NCBI RefSeq assembly: GCF_900240975.1
Contig: NZ_LT968775.1
Span: 62,001 to 126,000 of the forward strand
Length of the DNA stretch: 64,000 nucleotides
Direction of reading: 5' to 3'
Source: Mycobacterium sp. 4858
GTDB taxonomy: Bacteria > Actinomycetota > Actinomycetes > Mycobacteriales > Mycobacteriaceae
Position 1 is the first letter of the stretch; the number at the start of each line of letters is the position of its first letter. The notes beneath the pieces are model-generated. The model made no database searches, was not told the origin of the DNA, and was given only the letters and a program-made list of their open reading frames with translations. Positions 1-7,835 of the stretch are shown piece by piece. The translations under genes and the position numbers were made by a program.

Positions 1-612
1 CGAAACGCCCATGTACCTTGCGGCCCTGATGAATTCGCGTTCACGCAGACTCATGGTCATGCCACGCACCATGCGCGAGCTGATCATCCAGCCGAAGCCG
101 GCGAGCAGTAAGACGAGCAACAGGATGTTGGCGGAGCTCTTGGTTCGCGGAGTGACGATCGCGATGAGGATGAAGCTGGGTACCACCAACAGCAGGTCGA
201 CCAGCCACATCAGCGCCCGGTCCCGCCAGCCACCGAAATAGCCCGCGATCGAGCCGACCGTGGCGGCAATGCCGGTCGAGATGACCGCCACGCACACACC
301 GATCAGCATCGACTTCTGCATGCCCCGCAGGATCTGTGCCAGCAGGTCCTGACCCAGCGCGTTGGTGCCCAGCCAGTGCCGGGCGTTCGGCGGTTGTAAC
401 AGCGCGTCGAAGTCGAGGTCGTCATAGGAATACGGCAGCAGGCCCGGCAGTGCGTAGCAGCCGACGAACAGCAGCACCAGCAGTGTGAGCGCCGTGACGG
501 CCAACCGGTTGCGCACGAACCTGCGCAGCACCAGGGTGCGGCGCGAGGTGAACTCCGATGGTTTCGGGGACGAGATACCCTGAGCGCCTTCCACTTTGGG
601 CTCGGCCGTCAT
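1..612 (-). CDS. oppC: Peptide ABC transporter permease OppC (partial, 3' end outside window)
   Basis: Second membrane permease of an oligopeptide/dipeptide ABC importer. The ATG at 612 begins MTAEPKVEGA and is read for 204 codons to the window edge. A hydrophilic N-terminus of about 40 residues is followed by a membrane segment (LAVTALTLLVLLFVGCYALP). Next come the conserved NARHWLGTNALGQDLL stretch typical of DppC/OppC proteins, two more hydrophobic segments, and the start of the EAA coupling loop near IRAARYMG at the edge. The start overlaps the oppB stop by 4 bases (ATGA), so translation is probably coupled. The M. tuberculosis equivalent is Rv1282c. The ATPase and solute-binding genes would lie outside the window. 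Confidence 0.93.
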   Translation of the reverse strand, partial: MTAEPKVEGAQGISSPKPSEFTSRRTLVLRRFVRNRLAVTALTLLVLLFVGCYALPGLLPYSYDDLDFDALLQPPNARHWLGTNALGQDLLAQILRGMQKSMLIGVCVAVISTGIAATVGSIAGYFGGWRDRALMWLVDLLLVVPSFILIAIVTPRTKSSANILLLVLLLAGFGWMISSRMVRGMTMSLREREFIRAARYMGVS

Positions 613-1586
613 GACACCCGCACCCTGGGATCGAGAGCTGCGTAGAAGACGTCGGAGAGCAGGCCCGCCAGCAGCACGACCGTGCCGGAAAACAGCGTGA
701 TGGCGGCGATGATGTAGGTGTCCTGCGTCGCGATGCCCTGCACCAGCCATTCGCCCATGCCATGCCAGCCGAAGATCTTCTCCACGAACACCGCGCCAGT
801 CACCAGGCCGGCGACCCCGTAGGCGAACAGGGTGGCCAACGGTATCAGCGCCGTGCGCAGTCCGTGCTTCACCAGTGCGCGCCGGCGGGTGAGCCCCTTG
901 GCGCGCGCGGTGCGAATGAAATCCTGGCCCAGGACGTCGAGCATCGCGTTGCGCTGATAACGGCTGTACCCGGCGGCGGCCGCCAAGGTCAGGGTGAGCG
1001 TGGGCAGGATCAGGTGCCGCAACCGGTCCACCAACTGATGCCAGGCCCCGCCCTCCACGCCGGGTGAGGTTTCCCCGGTGTAGTCGAAAAGGTGCACGCC
1101 CAAAGCCCAGTTCACCCGTAATGCGCCGAGGATCAAGAGGCTGGCGATGACGAACGTCGGAGTGCTCAGCACCAGCAGCGCCGCCATCGTGACGAGGCGG
1201 TCACTCATTCGGTATTGGCGGATGGCCCCCCAGGCCCCGGCCACGATGCCCAGCACCGTGCCCGCCAGCGACCCCACGACCAGGAGCCGCAGGGTGACCC
1301 CGACGCGCCGCCAGAGTGTGGCGCCGACGGGCTGTCCGGTGATGGTCTTGCCGAAGTCGCCGCGCACGGCATGCGAGGCCCACTGCGCATAGCGGATCGG
1401 TATCGGCTTGTCGAGGTTGAGCGCGTGCGCCTTGGCGTCGATGACGGACTGCGGCGGCCGCGGACTGCGCTGCAACAGGCTGTCCAGTGGGCGGAAGGCC
1501 ACCGATGTCAGGCAAAACGTGAGAAACGATGCCAGCGCCAGCAGCACGACGTAGTTGAGCAACCGGCGCGCCAAGAAGCGAATCAT
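609..1586 (-). CDS. oppB: Peptide ABC transporter permease OppB
   Basis: First membrane permease of the Opp/Dpp-type importer, 325 residues, which matches the family length. The N-terminus MIRFLARRLLNYVVLLALAS is a membrane segment with positive residues in front. TITGQPVG and the ATPase-coupling (EAA) loop around FIRTARAKGLTRRRAL are family features. The protein ends DPRVRVS, as its mycobacterial orthologues do. The ATG at 1586 is preferred over one four codons upstream because it gives the family N-terminus. It is first in a minus-strand operon with oppC. The gene upstream on the other strand (1777) is divergent, so the promoter lies in 1587-1776. Confidence 0.95.
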   Translation of the reverse strand: MIRFLARRLLNYVVLLALASFLTFCLTSVAFRPLDSLLQRSPRPPQSVIDAKAHALNLDKPIPIRYAQWASHAVRGDFGKTITGQPVGATLWRRVGVTLRLLVVGSLAGTVLGIVAGAWGAIRQYRMSDRLVTMAALLVLSTPTFVIASLLILGALRVNWALGVHLFDYTGETSPGVEGGAWHQLVDRLRHLILPTLTLTLAAAAGYSRYQRNAMLDVLGQDFIRTARAKGLTRRRALVKHGLRTALIPLATLFAYGVAGLVTGAVFVEKIFGWHGMGEWLVQGIATQDTYIIAAITLFSGTVVLLAGLLSDVFYAALDPRVRVS

Positions 1587-1776
1587 CCCCGATCGCACCG
1601 CCCGACCCGCATTGGGACAGGTTAACGATTCCGGCCCGCACCGGCCCGGTTCGGCGGTCGATCCTTGTGATCCCGCTGATTTTCATGCGTCAATGAACGA
1701 TGGCCCGTTGTTAACATCACCGCGGCACCGATGCGGGTAGCAACTCCGAGTGCTGCGACATTCCGAGGAGGCTTGC

Positions 1777-2268
1777 GTGACGGTTACCGACGACTTCCTG
1801 GCCAACAACGCCCACTATGCGAGCAGCTTCCACGGCCCGCTGCCGATGCCGCCGGCCAAACACGTCGCGGTCGTCGCCTGCATGGACGCCCGGCTCGACG
1901 TGTACCGCGCCCTCGGTCTCAATGAGGGCGAGGCCCACGTCATCCGCAACGCCGGCGGGGTGATCACCGACGACGTGATCCGGTCGCTGGCCATCAGTCA
2001 GCGGTTGCTCGGGACCCGGGAGATCATCCTGATCCACCACACCGATTGCGGAATGCTGACCTTCACCGACGACGACTTCAAGCGCGCCATTCAAGAGGAG
2101 ACCGGCGTCAAGCCGCCGTGGGCGCCCGAAGCCTTCCCCGACGTGGCCGAGGACGTCCGGCAGTCGCTGCGGCGCATCGAGAACAGCCCGTTCGTGACCA
2201 AGCACGAGTCCGTGCGCGGATTCGTCTTCGACGTCGCGACGGGGAAGCTCGAGGAAGTCAAGGTCTAG
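1777..2268 (+). CDS. mtcA1: Beta-carbonic anhydrase (Rv1284 type)
   Basis: Interconverts CO2 and bicarbonate in the cytoplasm. It is 163 residues, the exact length expected for the mycobacterial Rv1284 group. Zinc ligands are visible as Cys35 in ACMDAR (with Asp37 and Arg39 as the catalytic dyad) and His88/Cys91 in HHTDCGM. The GTG start at 1777 follows a strong GAGGAGG ribosome site at 1765-1771. An in-frame start further upstream would add nine residues and swallow that site. The gene is divergent from oppBC and stands alone, since the DNA downstream is a pseudogene on the other strand. Confidence 0.95.
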   Translation: MTVTDDFLANNAHYASSFHGPLPMPPAKHVAVVACMDARLDVYRALGLNEGEAHVIRNAGGVITDDVIRSLAISQRLLGTREIILIHHTDCGMLTFTDDDFKRAIQEETGVKPPWAPEAFPDVAEDVRQSLRRIENSPFVTKHESVRGFVFDVATGKLEEVKV

Positions 2269-2274
2269 CAGTAG

Positions 2275-2563
2275 TCGGCCCACCTTGTAGGTCGCGAGGG
2301 CCTTCGCGACGAGCTTGCCCTGCGCGCCGCACCATGCCGCCGCCATGACGTGACATCGGCGAGTATGGCGATCGCGCCCCCGTGGACCATGTCACCGATC
2401 GTGACGTTGGAGGTGTCCCACGGCAGCCGCAACCTCACCTCTGGTCGTCGAGCCGGTCGGCGACGATGCCCAGCTTGGCGACGAACGGTGATTCGAGGAG
2501 GAACTGCGCGATGACGTCGCGGCCGCTCGATGATGGGCCCTGGGGTGCAGAGTCGGAGGTCAT
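2275..2563 (-). pseudogene. Decayed PaaI-type hotdog thioesterase
   Basis: Three fragments of one thioesterase can be read in order on the minus strand. From the ATG at 2563 the protein begins MTSDSAPQGP and continues ESPFVAKLGIVADRLDDQR to a TGA at 2435-2437. Shifted by one base it resumes with LRLPWDTSNVTIGDMVHGG and AIAILADVT, which holds the HGG motif of the family. Shifted again near 2346 it reads MAAAWCGAQ, then jumps directly to KLVAKALATYKVG, the usual C-terminus. That jump omits roughly 45-50 residues present in intact relatives. Two frameshifts plus an internal deletion cannot all be sequencing error. The product is presumably lost. Confidence 0.8.
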
Positions 2564-2747
2564 CCGTTCATGCTTTCGCACCGGGCATCGGCCGGAAAAG
2601 GGTCGCCGCCCGTCTTGACCCGATCAGTCGGATCACCGTCGTCCGCGCTATGAGCGGCCCCACTTGACAACCCGTCACCCGTGCTGGTGCTGTGATGGCA
2701 AAGCTGCTAAACTTGACCGACTCTACCAGGTTTACCCCGAGGAAGCT

Positions 2748-3677
2748 ATGCCCAGCGATCTGAAGGCGGCCCCCGCCGCCGGCCAGTACGAGTTGAGCCA
2801 TCTGCGCTCACTGGAGGCCGAAGCGATCCACATCATCCGGGAGGTGGCCGCCGAGTTCGAGCGGCCGGTGTTGTTGTTCTCCGGCGGCAAGGACTCCATC
2901 GTCATGCTGCACCTGGCACTGCGGGCGTTTAAGCCCGGGAGGTTGCCGTTCCCCGTGATGCACGTCGACACCGGCCACAACTTCGACGAGGTGATCGCCA
3001 CCCGCGACGAGCTCGTCGCCGAGCACGGGGTCCGCCTGGTCGTCGCGTCGGTCCAGGAGGACATCGACGCCGGCCGCGTCGTCGAGCCCAAGCAGGGACG
3101 CAACCCGATCCAGACCGTGACGCTGCTGCGCGCCATCCGGGAGAACAAGTTCGACGCGGCGTTCGGCGGAGCGCGCCGCGACGAGGAGAAGGCGCGCGCC
3201 AAGGAACGCGTGTTCAGCTTCCGTGACGAGTTCGGCCAGTGGGACCCGAAGGCGCAGCGGCCCGAGCTGTGGAACCTCTACAACGGCCGGCACCACAAGG
3301 GCGAGCACATCCGGGCCTTCCCGCTGTCCAACTGGACCGAGTTCGACATCTGGTCCTACATCGGTGCCGAGAACATCGCGCTGCCCTCGATCTATTACGC
3401 CCACCGGCGCAAGGTGTTCCGCCGCGACGGCATGCTGCTGGCCGTCGACCGGCACATGCAACCGCGCGACGACGAGCCGGTGTTCGAAACGACGGTCCGT
3501 TTCCGCACCGTCGGCGACGTCACCTGCACCGGATGCGTGGAATCGGAAGCCTCGACGGTGGAGGAGGTCATCGCCGAGACCGCGGTGTCCCGGCTGACCG
3601 AACGCGGCGCCACCAGGGCAGACGACCGAATCTCGGAAGCCGGCATGGAAGACCGCAAACGGCAGGGGTACTTCTGA
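2748..3677 (+). CDS. cysD: Sulfate adenylyltransferase subunit 2 (ATP sulfurylase small subunit)
   Basis: With CysN it makes adenosine 5'-phosphosulfate from sulfate and ATP, the first step of assimilation. It is 309 residues from the ATG at 2748. The PP-loop SGGKDS (45-50) binds ATP. Further family motifs are DTGHNFDE, GGARRDEEKARAKER and CTGCVES, and the C-terminus is EDRKRQGYF. The ATG is preceded by AGGAAG and gives the usual bacterial length. A longer in-frame reading from TTG 2664 would add a Cys-rich N-terminus (see findings). The stop overlaps the cysNC start by one base (TGATG), so the two genes form one coupled operon. Confidence 0.94.
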   Translation: MPSDLKAAPAAGQYELSHLRSLEAEAIHIIREVAAEFERPVLLFSGGKDSIVMLHLALRAFKPGRLPFPVMHVDTGHNFDEVIATRDELVAEHGVRLVVASVQEDIDAGRVVEPKQGRNPIQTVTLLRAIRENKFDAAFGGARRDEEKARAKERVFSFRDEFGQWDPKAQRPELWNLYNGRHHKGEHIRAFPLSNWTEFDIWSYIGAENIALPSIYYAHRRKVFRRDGMLLAVDRHMQPRDDEPVFETTVRFRTVGDVTCTGCVESEASTVEEVIAETAVSRLTERGATRADDRISEAGMEDRKRQGYF

Positions 3678-5527
3678 TGGCCACACCCACCACGCTGCTT
3701 CGCCTCGCCACCGCGGGTTCCGTCGACGACGGCAAGTCCACCCTGATCGGGCGCCTGCTCTACGACTCCAAGGCCGTCATGGAGGACCAGTGGGCCGCGG
3801 TGGAACAGACCTCCAAGGATCGTGGTCACGACTACACCGACCTGGCGCTGGTGACCGACGGCTTGCGCGCCGAACGTGAGCAGGGCATCACGATCGACGT
3901 CGCCTACCGCTATTTCGCCACTCCCAAGCGGAAATTCATCATCGCCGACACCCCGGGCCACATCCAGTACACCCGCAACATGGTGACCGGCGCGTCGACC
4001 GCCCAACTGGTGATCGTGCTCGTCGATGCGCGGCACGGCCTGCTGGAGCAGTCCCGCCGGCACGCCTTCCTGGCCTCGTTGCTGGGCATCCAGCACATCG
4101 TGCTCGCCGTGAACAAGATGGACCTGATCGGCTGGGACAGAGACAAATTCGAGGCGATCCGGGACGAATTCCACGCGTTCGCCGCGCGCCTGGACGTGCA
4201 CGACGTGGCCACCATCCCGCTATCCGCGTTGCACGGCGACAACGTGGTGACCAAGTCGGACCAGACGCCCTGGTACGAGGGCCCGGCGCTGTTGTCGCAC
4301 CTGGAGGAGGTCTACATCGCCGGCGACCGCAACCTGGTCGACGTGCGATTCCCGGTCCAGTACGTCATCCGGCCGCACACCCGCGAACACCAGGACCACC
4401 GCAGCTATGCCGGCACCGTGGCCAGCGGGGTCATGCGTGCCGGTGACGAGGTCGTCGTCCTGCCGATCGGCAAGACCACCCGGATCACCGCGATCGACGG
4501 GCCGAACGGTCCTGTCGAAGAAGCCTTTCCGCCGATGGCCGTGTCGATCAGCCTTGCCGACGAGATCGACATCTCGCGCGGTGACCTCATCGCCCGCAGC
4601 AACAACCAGCCCCGGATCGCCCAGGATTTCGACGCGACCGTGTGCTGGATGGCCGACGACGCGACGCTGGAGCCCGGCCGCGAATACGTCATCAAGCACA
4701 CCACCCGCACCACGCGCGCGCGGGTGACCGGGCTGGACTACCGGCTGGACGTGAACACCCTGCACCGCGACAAGACTGCAAACGCATTGCAGCTCAACGA
4801 ACTTGGTCGAATTTCGCTGCGCACTCAGGTGCCCTTGCTGCTCGACGAGTACACCCGCAACGCCAGCACGGGCTCGTTCATCCTGATCGACCCGCACACC
4901 AACGGCACCGTCGCCGCGGGCATGGTGCTGCGTGACGTCTCGGTGCAGACGGCGAGCCCGAACACGGTGCGGCACAAGTCATCGGCCGTCGCCGAAGCCC
5001 GCCCGCGGGGCAGGACCATATGGTTCACCGGTCTGTCCGGATCCGGCAAGTCGTCGGTGGCGATGCTGGTCGAGCAGATGCTGCTCGAAAAGGGCATCCC
5101 CGCTTACGTTCTCGACGGTGACAACCTGCGGCACGGCTTGAACGCCGACCTGGGCTTCAGCATGGCCGACCGCGCGGAGAACCTGCGCCGGCTGGCGCAT
5201 GTGGCGGCTCTGCTCGCCGACTGCGGCAACGTCGTGCTGGTGCCGGCCATCAGCCCGCTGACCGAGCAGCGCGAGATGGCTCGTAATGTGCACGCCGCCG
5301 CGGGGTTCGACTTCATCGAGGTGTTCTGCGACACCCCCATCGAAGAATGCGAGCAGCGTGATCCCAAGGGGCTCTATGCCAAGGCCCGCGCGGGCGAGAT
5401 CGCACACTTCACCGGCATCGACAGCCCGTATCAACCGCCGGCCAACCCCGACCTGCGGCTGACGCCGGACCGCACCGTCGAGGAGCAGGCACGCAGCATC
5501 GTCGATCTGCTCGAATCACGCGGATAG
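3677..5527 (+). CDS. cysN: Bifunctional sulfate adenylyltransferase subunit 1 / APS kinase
   Basis: CysN-CysC fusion of 616 residues. The N-terminal GTPase drives ATP sulfurylase: G1 GSVDDGKS at 14-21, G3 DTPGH, G4 NKMD, followed by the EF-Tu-like beta-barrel domains. The C-terminal APS kinase begins near residue 445, with P-loop GLSGSGKS at 452-459. It phosphorylates APS to PAPS ([10 protein letters not shown] is the APS-binding region). The fusion is the normal mycobacterial form. Start is the ATG overlapping the cysD stop. The product feeds cysteine synthesis via APS and sulfation via PAPS. Confidence 0.95.
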   Translation: MATPTTLLRLATAGSVDDGKSTLIGRLLYDSKAVMEDQWAAVEQTSKDRGHDYTDLALVTDGLRAEREQGITIDVAYRYFATPKRKFIIADTPGHIQYTRNMVTGASTAQLVIVLVDARHGLLEQSRRHAFLASLLGIQHIVLAVNKMDLIGWDRDKFEAIRDEFHAFAARLDVHDVATIPLSALHGDNVVTKSDQTPWYEGPALLSHLEEVYIAGDRNLVDVRFPVQYVIRPHTREHQDHRSYAGTVASGVMRAGDEVVVLPIGKTTRITAIDGPNGPVEEAFPPMAVSISLADEIDISRGDLIARSNNQPRIAQDFDATVCWMADDATLEPGREYVIKHTTRTTRARVTGLDYRLDVNTLHRDKTANALQLNELGRISLRTQVPLLLDEYTRNASTGSFILIDPHTNGTVAAGMVLRDVSVQTASPNTVRHKSSAVAEARPRGRTIWFTGLSGSGKSSVAMLVEQMLLEKGIPAYVLDGDNLRHGLNADLGFSMADRAENLRRLAHVAALLADCGNVVLVPAISPLTEQREMARNVHAAAGFDFIEVFCDTPIEECEQRDPKGLYAKARAGEIAHFTGIDSPYQPPANPDLRLTPDRTVEEQARSIVDLLESRG

Positions 5528-5563
5528 CGCGCCCGGCTACGCCGGATTTCGCACATCGGGTGG

Positions 5564-5569
5564 CACAAT
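5564..5569 (+). promoter_or_regulatory. -10 box of leaderless Rrf2 regulator gene
   Basis: CACAAT lies 7 bases before the GTG at 5577, so a transcript would start at or next to the start codon. There is no ribosome-binding site in the gap. No good -35 is visible. Predicted from position and pattern only. Confidence 0.45.
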
Positions 5570-5576
5570 CCTGAGA

Positions 5577-6062
5577 GTGCGCATGTCGGCGAAGGCGGAG
5601 TACGCGGTGCGGGCCATGGTCCAGCTCGCCACGGTCCCCCACGGGACGTTGGTGAAAACCGACGACTTGGCCCAGGCACAGGGCATACCGCCGCAGTTTC
5701 TCGTCGACATCCTGACCAACCTGCGCACCGACCGCCTGGTGAGAAGCCATCGGGGCCGCGAGGGCGGTTACGAACTGGCCCGGCCCGGCAACGAGATCAG
5801 CATCGCCGACGTGTTGCGCTGCATCGACGGGCCACTGGCCAGCGTGCGCGACATCGGTCTGGGCGACTTGCCCTACTCGGGCCCCACCGCGGCGCTCACC
5901 GACGTCTGGCGGGCGCTGCGCGCCAGCATGCGCTCGGTGCTGGAGGAAACCACGCTGTCCGACGTCGCCGCCAACGCCCTGCCCAGACACGTGGCGCAGT
6001 TCGCCGAGGACTACCGAACGCAGGAGAGCGTGCGGCACGGCACACCGCGTGGGGGCGAATAA
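5577..6062 (+). CDS. Rrf2-family transcriptional regulator (Rv1287 type)
   Basis: A 161-residue DNA-binding protein with an N-terminal winged helix ([18 protein letters not shown], then [18 protein letters not shown] as the recognition helix and [12 protein letters not shown] as the wing). It shares the family fold with IscR/CymR. It lacks the three-cysteine Fe-S loop of IscR, its only cysteine being in DVLRCIDG. It sits 49 bp behind cysNC, and this adjacency is conserved in mycobacteria. A role in sulfur or cysteine control is therefore plausible by context only. GTG at 5577 is the start; an ATG two codons later is an alternative. Confidence 0.9.
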   Translation: MRMSAKAEYAVRAMVQLATVPHGTLVKTDDLAQAQGIPPQFLVDILTNLRTDRLVRSHRGREGGYELARPGNEISIADVLRCIDGPLASVRDIGLGDLPYSGPTAALTDVWRALRASMRSVLEETTLSDVAANALPRHVAQFAEDYRTQESVRHGTPRGGE

Positions 6063-6065
6063 CCA

Positions 6066-6461
6066 CTACCGCTGGCCCCCCGACCCGTAGGGGCGGGTCA
6101 GGATCTCCATGGCATGCCCCGACGGGTCCAGGAAGTACACCCCGCGCCCGCCGTCCCTATGGTTGATCTCGCCGGGCCGGTTGGCGCCGGGGTCGGCCCA
6201 GTGCTGCAGTCCGCGCGAGGAGATCTTGCCGTAGATCGTGTCGAACTCCTCTTCGGACACCAGGAAGGCGTAGTGCTGCCGCGGAATCTCCGTCCCGCCG
6301 GGGGCGTCCGAATAGTCCAGGCTGGCGCCGTGCTCGAGCTGGACAACCATGAAGTGGCCGAACGGCTTTGGGTCTGGCAGTCCGAACAACTCGGTGAGGA
6401 ATTCCGCGGACTCGCGCTTGTCGCGGGAGGCGACGATCGTGTGGTTGAAACTGATGGCCAT
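6066..6461 (-). CDS. VOC-family (glyoxalase/dioxygenase superfamily) protein
   Basis: A 131-residue single-domain vicinal-oxygen-chelate protein. The N-terminal metal-ligand position is His7 in FNHTIVAS, and the C-terminal ligand is Glu119 in DPSGHAMEIL. GVYFLDPSGH is the usual penultimate strand. The substrate cannot be told from sequence; relatives include fosfomycin-resistance-like and extradiol-type enzymes. It lies 7 bp downstream of a second VOC gene on the same strand and is convergent with the Rrf2 gene (gap 3 bp). The two VOC genes probably form one operon read from near 6891. Confidence 0.85.
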   Translation of the reverse strand: MAISFNHTIVASRDKRESAEFLTELFGLPDPKPFGHFMVVQLEHGASLDYSDAPGGTEIPRQHYAFLVSEEEFDTIYGKISSRGLQHWADPGANRPGEINHRDGGRGVYFLDPSGHAMEILTRPYGSGGQR

Positions 6462-6468
6462 GCTCCTC

Positions 6469-6891
6469 CTATTTCGGTGCGGTGAGTTCGAGGGCGATGT
6501 TGTCGGGGTCGCGGAACTGCAGGATGTAGGACGGCCCGATGTCCTTCACAGGTTCGTGGGAGACACCCAGATCATCGAGATGGGCTGCGGCGGAATCCAA
6601 TTCGTCCTTGCTGGCGACCCGGAACGCGATGTGGTCGAGCCCGGTGCGGTCTTCGTCGAAGCGGTCGGTGGCAACGGGCCGCAGTCCGAGCAGCGTGCCG
6701 CCGAGGTCGTAGATGACGCCACCGAACAGGAAGCTCAATTGGCTGCGGGTGGCCTCGTCGGCGTTGTCGGGCACCTCCAGCAGCACCGGCCAACCGAAAA
6801 CGCTCTCATAGAACTGACGGGACCGCTCGATATCGGTGACGGTGAGGCGGACGTGCGCGATGGAACTGCTGGTGAAACCCATCTGCTCCAT
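6469..6891 (-). CDS. VOC-family (glyoxalase/dioxygenase superfamily) protein
   Basis: A 140-residue VOC protein with the paired beta-alpha-beta-beta-beta modules: SIAHVRLTVTDIERSRQFY at the start and PSYILQFRDPDNIALELTAPK at the end. Candidate metal ligands are His13, His in GLDHIAFRV and Glu135. It is diverged from its downstream neighbour, so the pair is not a recent duplication. The ATG at 6891 is used; ATG 6882 is possible. It is divergent from the LLM oxidoreductase gene with only 49 bp between them. Function unknown beyond the fold. Confidence 0.85.
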   Translation of the reverse strand: MEQMGFTSSSIAHVRLTVTDIERSRQFYESVFGWPVLLEVPDNADEATRSQLSFLFGGVIYDLGGTLLGLRPVATDRFDEDRTGLDHIAFRVASKDELDSAAAHLDDLGVSHEPVKDIGPSYILQFRDPDNIALELTAPK

Positions 6892-6927
6892 GCTGCCACT
6901 TGCCCGCCCGGATGTTGACTGTCATGC

Positions 6928-6933
6928 CAGAAT
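6928..6933 (+). promoter_or_regulatory. -10 box of leaderless LLM oxidoreductase gene
   Basis: CAGAAT ends 7 bases before GTG 6941, the same geometry as at 5564 and 60205. No Shine-Dalgarno is present. A TTGACT at 6914-6919 is too close to act as its -35. Confidence 0.4.
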
Positions 6934-6940
6934 CGCCGTC

Positions 6941-7831
6941 GTGCGGATTGCGATGACGCTGCCGGTGATGGAGCCGGACTTGGATGCGGAAGTGTTGGAG
7001 AGCTGGGCGCGCGGGATCGACGCCGGCCCGTTCTCATCGCTGTGCTGGGGTGAGCGCATCGCGTTCGACAACCCGGACAACCTCACCCTGCTGGGAGCGC
7101 TGGCCGCCTGGACGCGTCGGGTGCGGCTGCTGACGACCGTGATCGTCCCGCAGCTGCACGACCCCGTGATGCTGGCCAAGGCCCTGGCGACCGGCGACAT
7201 GCTCTGTGGTGGGCGGCTGAGCGTGGGCATCGGCGTGGGCGGCAGGCACGAGGACTACCACGCCGTCGGCGCCGACCCGGCGACGCAGACCATGCGCGAC
7301 ATGGCCGAACGCGTGGCCGTGATGAAGCGGGTGTGGGCCGGCGAAAAGCTCACCGACTCGGTCCTGCCGGTCGGGCCCGCGCCGGTGCAGCCCGGCGGTC
7401 CGCCGCTGTTGGTGGGCAGCATCGGCCCGAAGACCATCCGCAGCGCCGCGTCCTGGGCCGCCGGGCTCGCCGGGACCACCCTGGACCTGGATGCCGCCAA
7501 GCAGAACGAGCTGTTCGACGTCGCGCGCGACGCGTGGGCGCGGGTGGGCAAGGGCAAACCGCACCTGGTGACGTCGTTCTGGTTCGCGTTCGGCTCACCC
7601 GAGCAGGCTCGCGCCCAGGTGCATCGTCATCTGCGGCGGTACATGAACTGGATACCGGGGGAGTACGTCGACGCGATGGCGCCGACGACCGGCTGGGCCG
7701 GCACCGAGGACGAGCTGCTGGCCGTGCTGCGCAAGTTCGAGGCCATCGGCGCCGACGAGGTGCAGCTCATCCCGACCAGCTCGGACGTCGACCAGCTCAG
7801 CCGCGCGGCGGACGTGGCGGCCCGGCTCTAG
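6941..7831 (+). CDS. LLM-class (luciferase-like) F420-dependent oxidoreductase
   Basis: A 296-residue TIM-barrel oxidoreductase of the luciferase-like family, which in mycobacteria mostly use coenzyme F420. Visible features are the N-terminal strand RIAMTLPVM, TRRVRLLTTVIVPQLHDP, the AKALATGDMLCGGRLSVGIG signature (the dinucleotide/flavin-binding segment of the family), and PPLLVGSIGPKTIR. The GTG at 6941 starts the first strand. An open reading frame continues 35 codons upstream, but that part overlaps the divergent VOC gene and has no domain. Substrate unknown. It is convergent with the channel gene (4 bp gap). Confidence 0.88.
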   Translation: MRIAMTLPVMEPDLDAEVLESWARGIDAGPFSSLCWGERIAFDNPDNLTLLGALAAWTRRVRLLTTVIVPQLHDPVMLAKALATGDMLCGGRLSVGIGVGGRHEDYHAVGADPATQTMRDMAERVAVMKRVWAGEKLTDSVLPVGPAPVQPGGPPLLVGSIGPKTIRSAASWAAGLAGTTLDLDAAKQNELFDVARDAWARVGKGKPHLVTSFWFAFGSPEQARAQVHRHLRRYMNWIPGEYVDAMAPTTGWAGTEDELLAVLRKFEAIGADEVQLIPTSSDVDQLSRAADVAARL

Positions 7832-7835
7832 GGGG

